The notes under the pieces were generated by a model. The model did no database searches. It was given only the letters and a program-made list of their open reading frames with translations, and was not told the origin of the DNA. Shown one piece after another: positions 23,101 through 34,013 of a DNA stretch of 64,000 nt. A program made the position numbers and the translations under genes. Source of the DNA: Microthyrium microscopicum (lineage: Eukaryota; Ascomycota; Dothideomycetes; Microthyriales; Microthyriaceae); assembly GCA_010405405.1 (NCBI GenBank), contig MU004233.1, positions 1,888,265 to 1,952,264 on the forward strand, given 5' to 3'. Each line of letters opens with the position of its first letter. The first letter of the stretch is position 1.

Positions 23101-25625
23101 AAAAATTTACATCGATTCGAACAACAATCCCGAGAAATTTCTCCAAGAAAACGACCAATACGATTCACTTGTTGTTGGTAAATACTGCGAGAAGCGAGAT
23201 CCAAATCTGGCCTTCATTGCTTACCGCAAAGGCCAAAATGATCTCGAGCTCATCAACATCACCAATGAGAACAGCATGTTCAAAGCACAAGCCCGATATG
23301 TCCTTGAGCGTGCTGATGCGGATGTCTGGAAGTTTGTTCTCGCTGATAGCAACATGCACCGCCGCTCGTTAATCGATTCTGTCATCTCAACCGCCGTTCC
23401 AGAATCGAGCGACCCTGAACAAGTTTCAGTAGCCGTCAAGGCGTTCGTTGACGAGGATCTTCCTGCTGAGCTTATTGAAATGCTTGAGAGAATCATTCTC
23501 GAACCGACTTCCTTTAGCGACAACAACACTTTGCAAAACCTGCTTATGTTCACTGCTGCCAAGGCTGACAAGGGTCGTGTGATGAACTACGTTCAGCAGC
23601 TTGAGAAGTACAGCCCTGACGATGTTGCTGGCTCTTTGATCGATCAAGGCATGTACGACGAGGCTTTCGAGATCTATCGCAAGCATGAAAAACACCAAGA
23701 AGCCGTCACCGTGCTGGTGGACCACATTGTCTCCATCGATCGCGCCCAGGAGTACGCTGATCGAGTCGATCAGCCCGAAGTCTGGAGCAAGGTCGGTAAG
23801 GCACAATTGGCTGGTCTTCGAGTCCCTGAAGCCATTGAATCCTATATCCGTGCTCAAGATCCATCCAACTTCCTCGAAGTCATTGAAATTGGCACAGAAT
23901 CTGGTAAAGATGACGATCTTATCAAGTTTCTCAAGATGGCTCGCAAAACTCTCCGTGAAGTTCCTGTCGACACTGCTCTTGCTTTCTGCTATGCTCGCAC
24001 TGGTCAACTACCCGAGCTTGAAGAGTTCCTCCGAGGCGCCAATGTCGCTGATGTTGAGGCATCAGGTGACAAGGCTTATGAAGAGGGACATCATGAAGCG
24101 GCAAAGATTTTCTATACCAGCATCTCCAACTGGGCCAAGCTTGCCACCACTTTGGTCCACCTCGAGGATTACCAGAGCGCCGTGGAATGTGCACGCAAAG
24201 CCAACAGCACCAAGGTCTGGAAACAAGTTCACGAGGCTTGCGTCGCCAAGAAGGAATTCCGTCTTGCTCAAATTTGTGGTCTCAACCTGATCGTTCATGC
24301 TGAGGAGCTGACTGATCTTGTTCGTCAATACGAGCATGCTGGTTACTTTGATGAACTCATTTCTTTACTCGAAGCTGGTCTTGGCCTCGAACGTGCCCAC
24401 ATGGGGATGTTCACTGAACTTGGCATTGCTTTGACTAAATACCATCCAGACCGCGTGTTTGAGCATATCAAGATCTTCTGGACTCGTATCAACATGCCAA
24501 AGATGATTGCAGCCTGTAGCGAAGCCCACCTTTGGCCAGAGCTTGTCTTCTTGTACCATCATTACGAGGAATTTGACAACGCTGTTCTTGCCATGATGGA
24601 ACGTGCCGCCGACGCATGGGATCATAACTCCCTCAAGGAGATCATTGTCAAGGTTACTAACCTGGAAATCTACTATCGCGCAGTCACATTCTACCGCGAT
24701 GAGCATCCTGGTCTCATTACCGATTTACTTGCCAGCCTTACTACTCGTATCGATGTCAACCGTGTGGTTACTATCTTCCAAAAGTCCGACGATATTCCTC
24801 TTATCAAGACATGGCTCATCAACGTTCAGCATCAAAACAAGCGTAGCGTCAATAATGCCATCCATGATGTCCTCATCGAGGAGGAAGATTACAAGACTCT
24901 TCGCGATAGTGTCAACTCTTATGACAACTACGATGCACCTGAGCTTGCTCAACGTCTTGAGCGTCATGACTTGGTCTTCTTCCGACAGATCGCCGCTAAC
25001 ATCTGGCGAAAGAACAAGAGATGGCAGAAGTCCATTGAGCTCAGCAAACAAGACAAGCTCTACAAGGATGCCATCGAGACCGCTGCTCTCAGTGGAAAGT
25101 CTGATATTGTTGAAGAACTCCTCCGCTATGTAAGTACTCTCCTTAACATTTCATCTTCAACACTAACAACTCTCAGTTCGTTGATATTGGTTCCCGCGAA
25201 TGCTACGTCGGCATGCTATACTCATGCTACGAGCTTCTTCGACCAGACGTTGTACTCGAAATGGCCTGGCGCAATGGTCTCCACGACTTCACCATGGTAT
25301 GTTCACTCTCATCTAACCATCAGCGTCATTTACTAATCTCCCTTCTTAGCCGTTCATGATCAACATGCTCTCCCAACAAACCGCCGCCATCGAAACACTC
25401 AAGCGCGACAACGAAGAGCGCAAAGCCCGCGAAGCCTCCCAGAAAAAAGAAGAAGATAACACCCCCATCCTCGGCGGCTCCCGTCTTCTCCTCACTCAAG
25501 GACCTTCCAGCTCGCCTGCTCCTCAACCCTACGCCAATGGTGTCCCACCTCAAATGACTGGTCTACCACCTATGGCGACTGGTATGGGCGTTGCGGGCAT
25601 GCAGGGTGGTTTCCGCGCGTTCTAG
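20101..25625 (+). CDS. CHC1: Clathrin heavy chain
   Basis: Clathrin heavy chain forms the triskelion coat of endocytic and trans-Golgi vesicles. Nine exons join in frame: 20101-20142, 20197-20217, 20295-20321, 20384-20755, 20804-21571, 21618-22667, 22724-25129, 25177-25296 and 25350-25625, giving 1,693 residues, the normal length. The N-terminal beta-propeller begins [10 protein letters not shown] and carries [22 protein letters not shown] and [20 protein letters not shown]; the leg has repeated alpha-helical clathrin repeats such as [17 protein letters not shown]. The C-terminus is QP/Gly-rich as in other fungi, after the trimerisation region. Exon 3 is a 27-nt microexon (QPSISFASC) that restores the family's conserved segment before TLESDN. 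The 2.4-kb exon 7 holds most of the leg. Confidence 0.96.
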
Positions 25626-26289
25626 AAGGATGGGAGTCTAATCTAATGTGTGCTATTCTCTTCCGGAAATTGTCTAATTTCAAAAACTGTTCTGTTTCGC
25701 GTGCCGATGGGTACAAAAGCATGGTTTGCGATCAGCGCGAATGGGATTGTTGGTATTTACAAGAATGCGGTGCGGTGTGTGTAGTTTGACAAATGTAGAT
25801 TTTGCGGGTATGGGATATTCGTGGTTAAAATCTTGGGCGTTTGAGGGGTGTGTTGTGTTCGTTGCGTATGTGTATGATTAGTTTGTTGTCAAGTAGGTTA
25901 TTTACTTGATGTTTTTTGTAATCATGTTGATGTGATGTTCTTTGGGCTCTTGGAGTTCAGATGATGTCTATACGTCTGATTGCCAGAGAATCCACTGCAT
26001 TTGAAGCTAAAACAAGAGATGAACTGCAGAGGCTCTATGGCGGTGGATAAGCTGGAAGTTTCAGAACAAGACCTAAGGTTAGTAATGGGTGCAAGTCTTT
26101 ATTGTCCTGACTGCGGCCATCGTAAGGTGATATCAAAGGCGCACAGGCGATTCCTTCAGCACGTTCTTCGCGCGCGTCCCTTGAAATCCTATCTCAACTT
26201 CGTCCGTAGCTTTTCAACCCCCTTTCCTCCATGTCTCACAAATATTCCTATTTTGATGCTCCATCATATGCTTACTTAGGCGCTTTCGA
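25626..26289. other. Intergenic, 3' flank of clathrin gene and 5' flank of kinase gene
   Basis: Nothing recognised. GT-rich low-complexity sequence follows the clathrin stop; a frame of 99 codons from 25980 has no motif. Confidence 0.5.
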
Positions 26290-27715
26290 ATGATTTCCAT
26301 TCTTCGAAGAGCTCGTAATTTTCTAAGGTCTCCAGCGCCACCCTGGAAATATCCAACCACTGGCTTTCCCATCCTTGACAAGAGCTTAGTGATCGAGGAG
26401 GAGCGACAGCCATTGTACTCCTCGACAACATTCTACCCGGCAAAAATTGGCGAGGTCTTGAACACAAGGTACCAGATTGTGGGTAAGCTAGGTTACGGGG
26501 GCTATTCTACAGTATGGTTATGCCGCGACCTTGTGTTAGTCTTCATCCCGGCCAATGTTGATTTTAGCTGACTTCAGTTAGGGACCATGACTATGTTGTC
26601 TTGAAACTTTGTCGCAGTGATGCGCCTAACATTAGAAGGGAAATTGACATATACCGGCGACTTAACAGCGTCAGAGCGAAACATGCTGGTACGACAGTAG
26701 TTCGAAAGATGCTTGATAACTTTGAGCACCAAAACCATGGATACAGCTTCCCGTGCATTGTCCATAAGCCCTTGGGGATGAGTTTGGCCGAGCTCAGAAG
26801 CAGGTGTTCAGGTAAAAAGCTTCCAGAGCAGTTTTTGAAGGCCACACTGATACATATTCTCATTGGCTTGGATTTCCTCCACACCAATGCCAAAGTTATT
26901 CATTGCGGTAAGCCTGGTTTTCGTACACGCAGCTTCTTACTGATTCTCAAAGACATTCAGGAGAAAAATATCTTCCTTGGCATAGGAAACAAATCTATTC
27001 TCGATGAGTTTGCGAAACACGAGCTGGAATATCCAACGCCGCGAAAGGTGGATGGCACCCGCATCGTGTACGAGTCAAGAGACCTCGACAATACCCCAAA
27101 TCCAGGGCGCCCTGTTCTTACAGATTTCGGAGAGGCTCGGTTGAATGAAGGTTCTCATTCTGGCCTTATTCAACCAACTCAGTACCGAGCTCCAGAGGTT
27201 CTCTTTAGGCTGCCATGGAACCATAAGGTTGATATTTGGAATCTTGGAGCAATGGTTAGCGTTACTTCTCTTCTCCCTCTGAATCTTCCACTGATATGCG
27301 TAGATATGGGACTTGTTCGAGGACCGTAACATGTTTAATGCTAGGAATCAGAAAGGCGAAGTGTCGATAGAACACCACTTGGCACATATTGCCGCACTGC
27401 TTGGCCCTCCCCCAGCCGATCTGATCCAAACGAGCGATATCGCACAGGGGTACTTCAATCTAGACGGTGAGCTTCATAGTTCTGTAACGGTCAAAGGACT
27501 TGACTGACTGGTCGGAAGGGTCTTGGAAAGGAACGGTGAAAATACCCGACGACAGCCTTGAGGAATCCGAGCACAATCTAGCAGGCGAGAATAAAGCCCT
27601 GTTCCTAGCTTTCATGAGGAAGATGATGAAGTGGAGGCCGGAAGAGAGGAGTGGAGCCATAGAGCTGCTGGCAGATACTTGGCTTCGGGACGGAGACCAT
27701 TTTGCAGACCAATAA
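26290..27715 (+). CDS. SRPK-like serine/threonine protein kinase
   Basis: Probable kinase of the SR-protein kinase group, expanded in plant-associated ascomycetes; its substrates need not be SR proteins. Five exons (26290-26534, 26582-26907, 26953-27254, 27304-27466, 27519-27715) give 410 residues. Motifs: glycine loop KLGYGGYSTVWL (about 66-77), ATP lysine in YVVLKLC (K90), helix-C glutamate in NIRREIDIY, catalytic loop VIHCDIQEKN (D191, N196, HCD in place of HRD), DFG at 248-250 in VLTDFGEARL, then QYRAPEV and IWDLFEDRNMFN. All catalytic residues are present, so it should be active. Introns 3 and 4 were fixed by restoring those motifs; the acceptors at 26952 and 27518 are AAG, not CAG/TAG. 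The kinase insert is short. Confidence 0.82.
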
Positions 27716-28430
27716 CTGCAGCTAAGCTCAACTGAAAGTACTAGCAATTTGACGCGACTCTTGACTATACTCTTATCGAGGTTCCGGTCGCGCTTACGCA
27801 ACTACTGGTTGTGGCCGGAATTCCATCACACATGCTCATGTATGGGGTCCTTAGAATTCTCTCATGGGATAACGATGCTCCTAGTACATATAGAGCTTGG
27901 CTCCGAGAATTGGGTCGCCGAGGCACTGGGAGCTCGAGCTCCGGGGAGAGAATAGCTTCGAGGAGAAGCAAGATCATAACAGAACAAACCTCTGGAGCCA
28001 TTGCTGGTCCCTAGGTAGCGAGTCTGATTGGGGGCGTATCGAAGTCAGTCAGCTCTCAACAACTCACCACCCGCCTACTGGGTCCTAATTTCAGACCTTC
28101 TTCGTGCTGCCCAGAGGGACATGTGATTGTTGAGGAGGCAGATGGATGACATTGTGAAAAGTGGGAAGCAGCAAGGCTGGAGTTTCCGTAAGTTATTTGA
28201 TTATATCGTGTTTATCAAATCAGAATGATCAATCCGCCATTGATTGATCCCGGGTACTACTTCGATATGACATGAAGACGACGAAGATTTCGGATCGATT
28301 GTTAACTCAACATGTTCGATCAATATGGCGATTTACTTTTCTGATATTGCTTGTAGTTGGTTACATGTATAGAGTCCGACCACCAATCCGCCCTGAATGA
28401 TCAGAAAAGTCAAGATCTACAATAAACATC
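27716..28430. other. Intergenic, nothing recognised
   Basis: Overlapping open frames of 60-80 codons exist, but none shows a motif or consistent coding signal. Confidence 0.5.
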
Positions 28431-28949
28431 TCATGTCGACCTCAACCGCCCGGCCTGCCCATCCATTCGTCGTCTCGATTCCCGATCAACGTAATCCATC
28501 ATCAGCTCCTTCCAAGCCTTGACCACATCCTTGATCCGTGTATCCATCTGCCCATGCATGCTACACAACAAACACTCAGCCAGTTCTTTCAACTTTTCCA
28601 CCACTTCTGGTCTATTCCAGCGACACTGCATTCGCGCCAGCTCCGCCAGCAGATAGCGGCCTCGTGCCAATTGCTCCGGTGAGATGTCCCGCAAACAGCG
28701 TTTACGTCCTTGGCTGGTTCGGCCAACGCATGTTTGGGAAGAGTGGTAGCGTTGATAGGTGGTAGTTGGGATCTTGTAGGGCATACCGTCATCGTCTTCC
28801 TTGACTTTCTTGCTTTTTTTGTTCTTGGACTCAGGGCGGTCATCTTCCATGGGATTGCGGATTCGGAGGACGACTACGGGATCCCAATGTTTGGTGCTGG
28901 TGGTTGTGATGGGCTGGGTGTCATTGATATTGGAAATCTTTTGAGACAT
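28431..28949 (-). CDS. Small protein with Cys-Cys...LC-x2-H module (copy 1)
   Basis: Unnamed, 172 residues, intronless; the ATG at 28949 gives MSQKISN. After a charged, Lys-rich N-terminal third comes TCVGRTSQGRKRCLRDIS, then RGRYLLAELARMQC, EVVEKLKELAECLLCSMHG. This order - Cys, Gly-x-x-x-x-Gly-Arg-x-Cys, an Ala/Leu helix, and LC-x2-H at the end of a second helix - resembles a module I know from fungal proteins that carry GIY-YIG/T5orf172 nuclease domains, where it precedes the nuclease; here it stands alone. Two more proteins with the same order lie downstream (29532, 30326). Zinc binding is an inference from the Cys/His spacing. Confidence 0.6.
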   Translation of the reverse strand: MSQKISNINDTQPITTTSTKHWDPVVVLRIRNPMEDDRPESKNKKSKKVKEDDDGMPYKIPTTTYQRYHSSQTCVGRTSQGRKRCLRDISPEQLARGRYLLAELARMQCRWNRPEVVEKLKELAECLLCSMHGQMDTRIKDVVKAWKELMMDYVDRESRRRMDGQAGRLRST

Positions 28950-29531
28950 GATGAAGTGTTTTGTGTATAGCAATAGGTGTTAGGTAATAGAGCAGCAGCT
29001 AATACAATGTTGATTGCTGGTGGATGTTTGGCTAGGAATTGAATAGATAATCCGATTTTATAGCTATTGTTTTGGAATCATGTATACACATAATGGCAAA
29101 TGACTTTCATTCACGGAATGATGTAGCGTTCCCGTTCACAAAAGGGATCAATTGTCACGATAGAACCGGTCATGGATCGCACCCCATTGTCATTCCTAGC
29201 GTAGGGGACCGCAGAGCAAGTCGGATGACGACAACTTCAGGAGTTTAACAGCATATAGGCTTGTACAAAGACCTCCTAGTATAGTTGCTAGCATAATTGT
29301 CACCAGCTATTTGCTTTTTGTGTTAATCGGGATAGGTTTATGTGTAGACAACTACATGAGACTTACCATATAAGCTCCCATATTTTCTTAGATGATAGAA
29401 TTTGGATCAGATTCCAGCTTCATCTGCCAAAAGTCACCAGCGACGAACCAGTACTGACACTCCTATACAAATTGGGTATTTGTGTAAACATCTCCTATTC
29501 ACTCAGTATCGGCAACTCCTGACCTGGTACC
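28950..29531. other. Divergent intergenic region between two paralog-like genes
   Basis: About 580 nt holding the promoters of copies 1 and 2. Nothing else recognised. Confidence 0.5.
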
Positions 29532-29975
29532 ATGAGCACCAGCACATCTGAACCATTCAAGCCAGTTCTCTGGCAGCCAAGAATCGTCCTCCGCCTAACA
29601 AACCCGCGATTCAACGCACCAACTTGTGTGGCCAAGTTAGCTAAGGAAGAAGAACGGTGTACAATCGCAGTCAATAACGTCACCACCAACGAAACCTTCG
29701 CTGCCCAGAGAGCCCTCGACAGCATATCTTTTCTAGACCCCAGAGATGAAGATGATATTGACAAAATGATGGGTCCACTGGCTCTGATTGCCCGTGTGTG
29801 GCTCTGTGCAGATCATCAGCAGGACGAGAATGACATTATGGATCTGTGGATGCGACGAATTGCCGAGTTTGCTATTTGGAATCGCGAGAAGTGGGAGGGA
29901 GAGTGGGATGGAGCGCCAGAGCCTATGCCGGTAGACTATCCACCGCCTAGAGAAGAGTGGGAAGACATCAGTTGA
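29532..29975 (+). CDS. Small protein with Cys-Cys...LC-x2-H module (copy 2)
   Basis: Unnamed, 147 residues, intronless, acidic at its end (PPPREEWEDIS). It opens with LWQPRIVLRLTNPRFN, which parallels HWDPVVVLRIRNPMED in copy 1 (28431-28949), so the two share an N-terminal strand as well as the Cys/His module: PTCVAKLAKEEERCTIAV, an Ala/Leu helix, and ARVWLCADHQQ. The Gly-x-x-x-x-Gly-Arg part of the module is worn down. The head-to-head placement with copy 1 suggests an old duplication and divergence. No function can be assigned. Confidence 0.6.
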   Translation: MSTSTSEPFKPVLWQPRIVLRLTNPRFNAPTCVAKLAKEEERCTIAVNNVTTNETFAAQRALDSISFLDPRDEDDIDKMMGPLALIARVWLCADHQQDENDIMDLWMRRIAEFAIWNREKWEGEWDGAPEPMPVDYPPPREEWEDIS

Positions 29976-30233
29976 TACTTGGCGGAGTCATTCATGAAGG
30001 TGCAGCGGACCAGGAGTTGTAGTTGAGCTTACAGACACCACATAGCAGAGACGGTATGCTGCTGCGTCGAGAATCAAATGACAGAAGTCGGTAATGTGAG
30101 TCTGTATAAAGCGTCATGACCTCTTTTCGCCTGATCCTTAAATATCAATTGGTGTTGGAATGGCAGGCGATGACCTCTCAAAGAGATAGACGTTGAATGC
30201 AGTTTAGTCTATCAAATAAATACAGTCGTTGAC

Positions 30234-30240
30234 TATAAAA
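30234..30240 (+). promoter_or_regulatory. TATA box before copy 3
   Basis: TATAAAA, 92 nt before the ATG at 30326. Confidence 0.45.
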
Positions 30241-30325
30241 CCATCCATATTGTCCAGTGTATTTTAACATCAACCTCGACATCAAACTTCGATTCTTCAT
30301 ATCTGATATCAAGAAACTTCTCACC

Positions 30326-31369
30326 ATGTCTGACTCCAAGACCAAGAACAGCTTCTCCAAAACCAACAAAAATGACTCTGATACCGAGAGCAAAAGCTCC
30401 AACACCAGCAACAGTAACTCCAACACCAACAACAATGACATGAGCGCCGCACCAGCTGCCCAAGCTGCCCAAGCCGCCCAAGCCGCAGCAAACCGGGAGT
30501 CCGAAAGAGAGAAACATCCTTTCTCCAGCCGGGTCCGAGGACTTTGGGATCCTGCAAAGCTTTTCAAACTGGAAAAGACTCTCAAGCAATTTGACACTGG
30601 AGGAAAGCATGGCTTTGAGGAGACGAGCTTCTACACATGTCAAGCAATCCATCCGGACTTAAGGGGAACTCTTTGCAACAATCCAGCACCATGCCAAAGC
30701 AAAGATGATCCAGCCTGGCGCCTTCTTGACCAGCTTCGGCAAAACACACCAAACGCAATTGGCTTTCGGGACAAAATGAGCAAGGCCGCTCGCGGCTTTC
30801 TATGCCATGAGCATATGTATGCTGAGCCACTACATAGAGAGCTTTGTCTACGCTGGCGGGGACTTGTCAAATGGGCGGAGGCAGAGGATGCGAAGGCGGG
30901 GAGGGAGATTGTGAGAAAGCTAAAGGAAGCAGAAAAGCAAGCAGCAGCGCAAGTACACCGGGCAAATAAGCGGGATGTAAAGGCACAAATGAAAGCGGCT
31001 GCTGCAAAGAAAGGTTCTGCTGTGGCTAGTCCAAAGACCGCTGCTACATCCAAGAATGCCGATTCTCCAAAGGGCGCCTCTCCAAAGGGCATAGCATCGC
31101 CAAAGGACGTCGTAGCTCCAAAGAGCGTAACATCTCCAAAGGGCGTCGCTTCTTCACAAGGCGCCGCTTCTCCTAAACGAATTACCTCTCCACAACATTC
31201 TTCTCCCTTGGGACCTACTCCAAAAGAATCAAAGCGTTCTTCTCTAGGCAAAGCCTCTCCTGTCGGACAAGTTGCTTCACCTACTGGAGACCAATCTCTC
31301 ACTCCTGAGAAGAAGGCAACTCCATCACCAGCCGGGGAGAAGCGTCATAAGAGTAGACCGTCTAGGTAG
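30326..31369 (+). CDS. Small Cys-Cys...LC-x2-H module protein with basic Ser/Pro/Lys tail (copy 3)
   Basis: Unnamed, 347 residues, intronless. The in-frame codon at 30257 is upstream of a better ATG at 30326 (context ACCATGT), which I use. The N-terminus is Ser/Asn/Asp-rich with an Ala-Gln run (AAQAAQAAQAA). The central module reads YTCQAIHPDLRGTLCNNPA, then an alpha-helical stretch and ARGFLCHEHMY, matching the order in the genes at 28431 and 29532. A charged coiled-coil-like helix follows (REIVRKLKEAEKQAAAQ). The last ~120 residues are a repeated SPKG/ASPK tail, basic and presumably disordered. The tail resembles chromatin-associated linkers, but that is only composition. Confidence 0.6.
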   Translation: MSDSKTKNSFSKTNKNDSDTESKSSNTSNSNSNTNNNDMSAAPAAQAAQAAQAAANRESEREKHPFSSRVRGLWDPAKLFKLEKTLKQFDTGGKHGFEETSFYTCQAIHPDLRGTLCNNPAPCQSKDDPAWRLLDQLRQNTPNAIGFRDKMSKAARGFLCHEHMYAEPLHRELCLRWRGLVKWAEAEDAKAGREIVRKLKEAEKQAAAQVHRANKRDVKAQMKAAAAKKGSAVASPKTAATSKNADSPKGASPKGIASPKDVVAPKSVTSPKGVASSQGAASPKRITSPQHSSPLGPTPKESKRSSLGKASPVGQVASPTGDQSLTPEKKATPSPAGEKRHKSRPSR

Positions 31370-32213
31370 GGGCTCTTGGGTGGTTGGATATGGTTGCTAG
31401 GTCTTCTTGTGTATTGTGTGTCTGTACTGTAATCTTGATCAGATGTCATTTTTAGTTAGTGGGTAGTAACACAGAATTGCAAACTTGTGTTCCTGAATTG
31501 GTCAAGGTATCATGATCTACAAGTGAATGTGATCTTGTCCTCGTGTTAATATCGTTATGATCTTATGATGAAATCAATTCTCCAGAGATATGATTTATGC
31601 CTCTAGCTCCAGATGTAAACAACCGAATTTTTGGTCCCTGACAATTCAGGGGTAGTGGGGAACAGGATGCTGATGTCAAGTTGCAGCCATTCGGTCAGCG
31701 CGGCCGACGATATCCCTTCACACTGGTAGTCAATATGATAATTTGGCACTCTCTACTCCAAGATTTGACGATTAAAAAGACAAAGTCAAATCCATAGAGG
31801 TTGGAGAAGAAAGGTAAGAGTCTGAAATTGAAGCTCGAGAGCATTGAAGTAAGGGTGACACGGCAATTTCCGAGCCAATCAGTTCGTAGCGCTCAAACCC
31901 AAAAGTTCGCGACGTTAGGCAATCTCATCGCGCGACATATACCTCAATATCAGTCGTAAAGTGGTCAGACGACGATTTACGTTGATTACAAAAGTGTCAC
32001 CAATGGGTCAGCTGAATCAAAATGAAGCCGACTGTTGACTTCCGCCCCTCCAACCCCTTCAATATTTCATCTCTTTCACGTAGAACCTTAAGGTATGCAC
32101 CCATTGCATCTTGATAGAAAAACCCTTTACCAGTTTTATAGGCTTAAGCACGGGACACCAGCATCATAGTAGTCTACTGCCTGGGAGAAAGGTCAACACC
32201 ACAAAAGTCAACC
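31370..32213. other. Intergenic, nothing recognised
   Basis: No supported gene or RNA. It contains the promoter of the GH32 gene. Confidence 0.5.
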
Positions 32214-34013
32214 ATGACCATCTCCCCAAAATTCAAGCATCATCCCCTGGATCTTCGATGTGCAAGTTTGCAAGCATGGACGCTGGAAGGCAGCGCATTC
32301 GGATCTGGCCCTATCGAAAATCTGGGCCTCGAAGCTGGCTTCCCTCTTGGCATGCCTGTCATCAGTAGCCACGGCAAGCCATCGAACACCAGCGGTGTAG
32401 CACGATCAGACGCGTTCGTCGTGACTGCTCAATACCTGGACTTGCTTATCTCAGGAGGCGACCATGAGTTCACTACTTGCATCAAGTTGCTCGTTGACGG
32501 CAAAGTCGTGGCAAACGATACGGGCAGGCGATCTGCAGCAGCTCATCCCACCACCCTCGATCTGTCTGCATGGATTGGTAGACTGGTTCAGGTAGAAATT
32601 GTCGACAAGTCGAACGTTGCGGAGCCTAATCGTGATTGGAGCTGGATTCGAATAGGAGGTATGCGGATGGTTAGTACCCCAGCTGTCCCTATATGCCGTC
32701 AGCCACTGTATCGGGAAGCTCTGCGACCTCGAGTTCACTTCACTGCTCGACAATGGACCATGTGCCGCAACGAGCCAGGACATCGACAAGAAGGCTGGCT
32801 CAATGATCTCAACGGCCTTGTCTGGTTCGATGGAGAGTATCACCTCTTCGCCCAACGATGGAACAAATGCTGGATTCATGCAGTTAGCACCAACCTCGTC
32901 CATTGGACTGAACTCGAACCGGCTTTCTTCGAAGAAGGTCTCGAGACCGGCGTACAATCGGGTAGCTGTGTCGTTGACTACAACAACAGCTCAGGACTCG
33001 GCGATGGGAAGACGCCTCCGATGGTTGCTTTCTGGTCGCGCAACGACAATCGGTCGCAGTGTATGTCCTACAGCCTTGATCACGGCCGAACGTGGACTCA
33101 CTGGAAAGACAACCCGCTGATGGTTATCCCAGAGCGTGATCCGATGGTATTCCGAGACCATAGACGCAAAAGATGGACAATGGTTCTCTACGGCGAAAGT
33201 CGCTACCATTTCCTCATCTCAGATAATCTTCTGCACTGGGAGGTCACAGGCCAAATCATCAACGACAGCTTTGAGTGTCCTGACTTCTTTGAACTCCGAA
33301 TTAACGGTGTAAAAGAAACAAAATGGGTTCTAGTACGCGGCAATGGTCACTACTCCATTGGAACTTTCGACGGACTCGGATTCAAGGAGGAGACAGGCCA
33401 GCTCCAACCCGACGTTGGTAACAACTTCTATGCAACACAGAGCTGGGCAGCTGGCACTGGAATTGCACCTCGTCGAATTCAAGTTGCATGGGTACAAGGC
33501 AGTCGATTCCCTCAGATGCCCTTCAACCAACAAGTCAGCATTCCGTGTGATCTAACCCTTCGACGAACAGCTCAGGGGCTCCGGCTTTTTCGCACTCCTA
33601 TACCAGAACTTGTTTCTCTTGAGACCCGAGAGCACATATGGGTAGATCACAAAATGAAAGACGGAGAAGTCTGGGGTATTGGAACTCGATACTCAGCTTT
33701 CCGACTCCGTGCAACTTTCAAGGCTGAAATTACGACCGAGTTGGAACTCCGCTTGAGCGGGTCGACCATTGTCATAGCTGGGTCGAAGTTTCATGGCTCC
33801 GTTGGATCTGGGACGGTGTCGGTACCTATCTCTGAAGTTGACATTATTGTTGATATTGCCTCCATCGAGCTTTTCGTAAATGGCGGCGAACTTTCAGCAA
33901 CGACCAGCAATTTTGCAGGACAGCCTGATGTTGTCCTGACTGCCCACAGTGGCAATGTTCTCATTGAACATATTCGAATCACTGAGCTAAAGTCAATTTG
34001 GACCGGAGAATGA
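32214..34013 (+). CDS. Glycoside hydrolase family 32 (fructan/sucrose hydrolase), intronless
   Basis: GH32 enzymes cleave beta-fructosides such as sucrose, inulin or levan. The single exon encodes 599 residues. Catalytic motifs lie in order: WLNDLNG (D198 as nucleophile; the usual NDPNG has Leu for Pro), ERDPMVF (R308-D309-P310) and FECPDFFEL (E354 as acid/base). A C-terminal beta-sandwich follows (IELFVNGGE). The first ~160 residues form an extra N-terminal domain with LLISGGDHEFTTCIKLLVDG and an aromatic close (DWSWIRIGGM), an arrangement I associate with bacterial levanase-type GH32 proteins rather than fungal invertases. No signal peptide is visible, so the enzyme may stay in the cell. 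The lack of introns and the bacterial-like N-terminal domain suggest possible horizontal acquisition. Confidence 0.86.
   Translation: MTISPKFKHHPLDLRCASLQAWTLEGSAFGSGPIENLGLEAGFPLGMPVISSHGKPSNTSGVARSDAFVVTAQYLDLLISGGDHEFTTCIKLLVDGKVVANDTGRRSAAAHPTTLDLSAWIGRLVQVEIVDKSNVAEPNRDWSWIRIGGMRMVSTPAVPICRQPLYREALRPRVHFTARQWTMCRNEPGHRQEGWLNDLNGLVWFDGEYHLFAQRWNKCWIHAVSTNLVHWTELEPAFFEEGLETGVQSGSCVVDYNNSSGLGDGKTPPMVAFWSRNDNRSQCMSYSLDHGRTWTHWKDNPLMVIPERDPMVFRDHRRKRWTMVLYGESRYHFLISDNLLHWEVTGQIINDSFECPDFFELRINGVKETKWVLVRGNGHYSIGTFDGLGFKEETGQLQPDVGNNFYATQSWAAGTGIAPRRIQVAWVQGSRFPQMPFNQQVSIPCDLTLRRTAQGLRLFRTPIPELVSLETREHIWVDHKMKDGEVWGIGTRYSAFRLRATFKAEITTELELRLSGSTIVIAGSKFHGSVGSGTVSVPISEVDIIVDIASIELFVNGGELSATTSNFAGQPDVVLTAHSGNVLIEHIRITELKSIWTGE

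Noticed and set aside
26908-26960. Apparent 18-residue insertion in the kinase catalytic loop
   Set aside because: Removing intron 26908-26952 with an AAG acceptor gives a normal VIHCDIQEKN loop.
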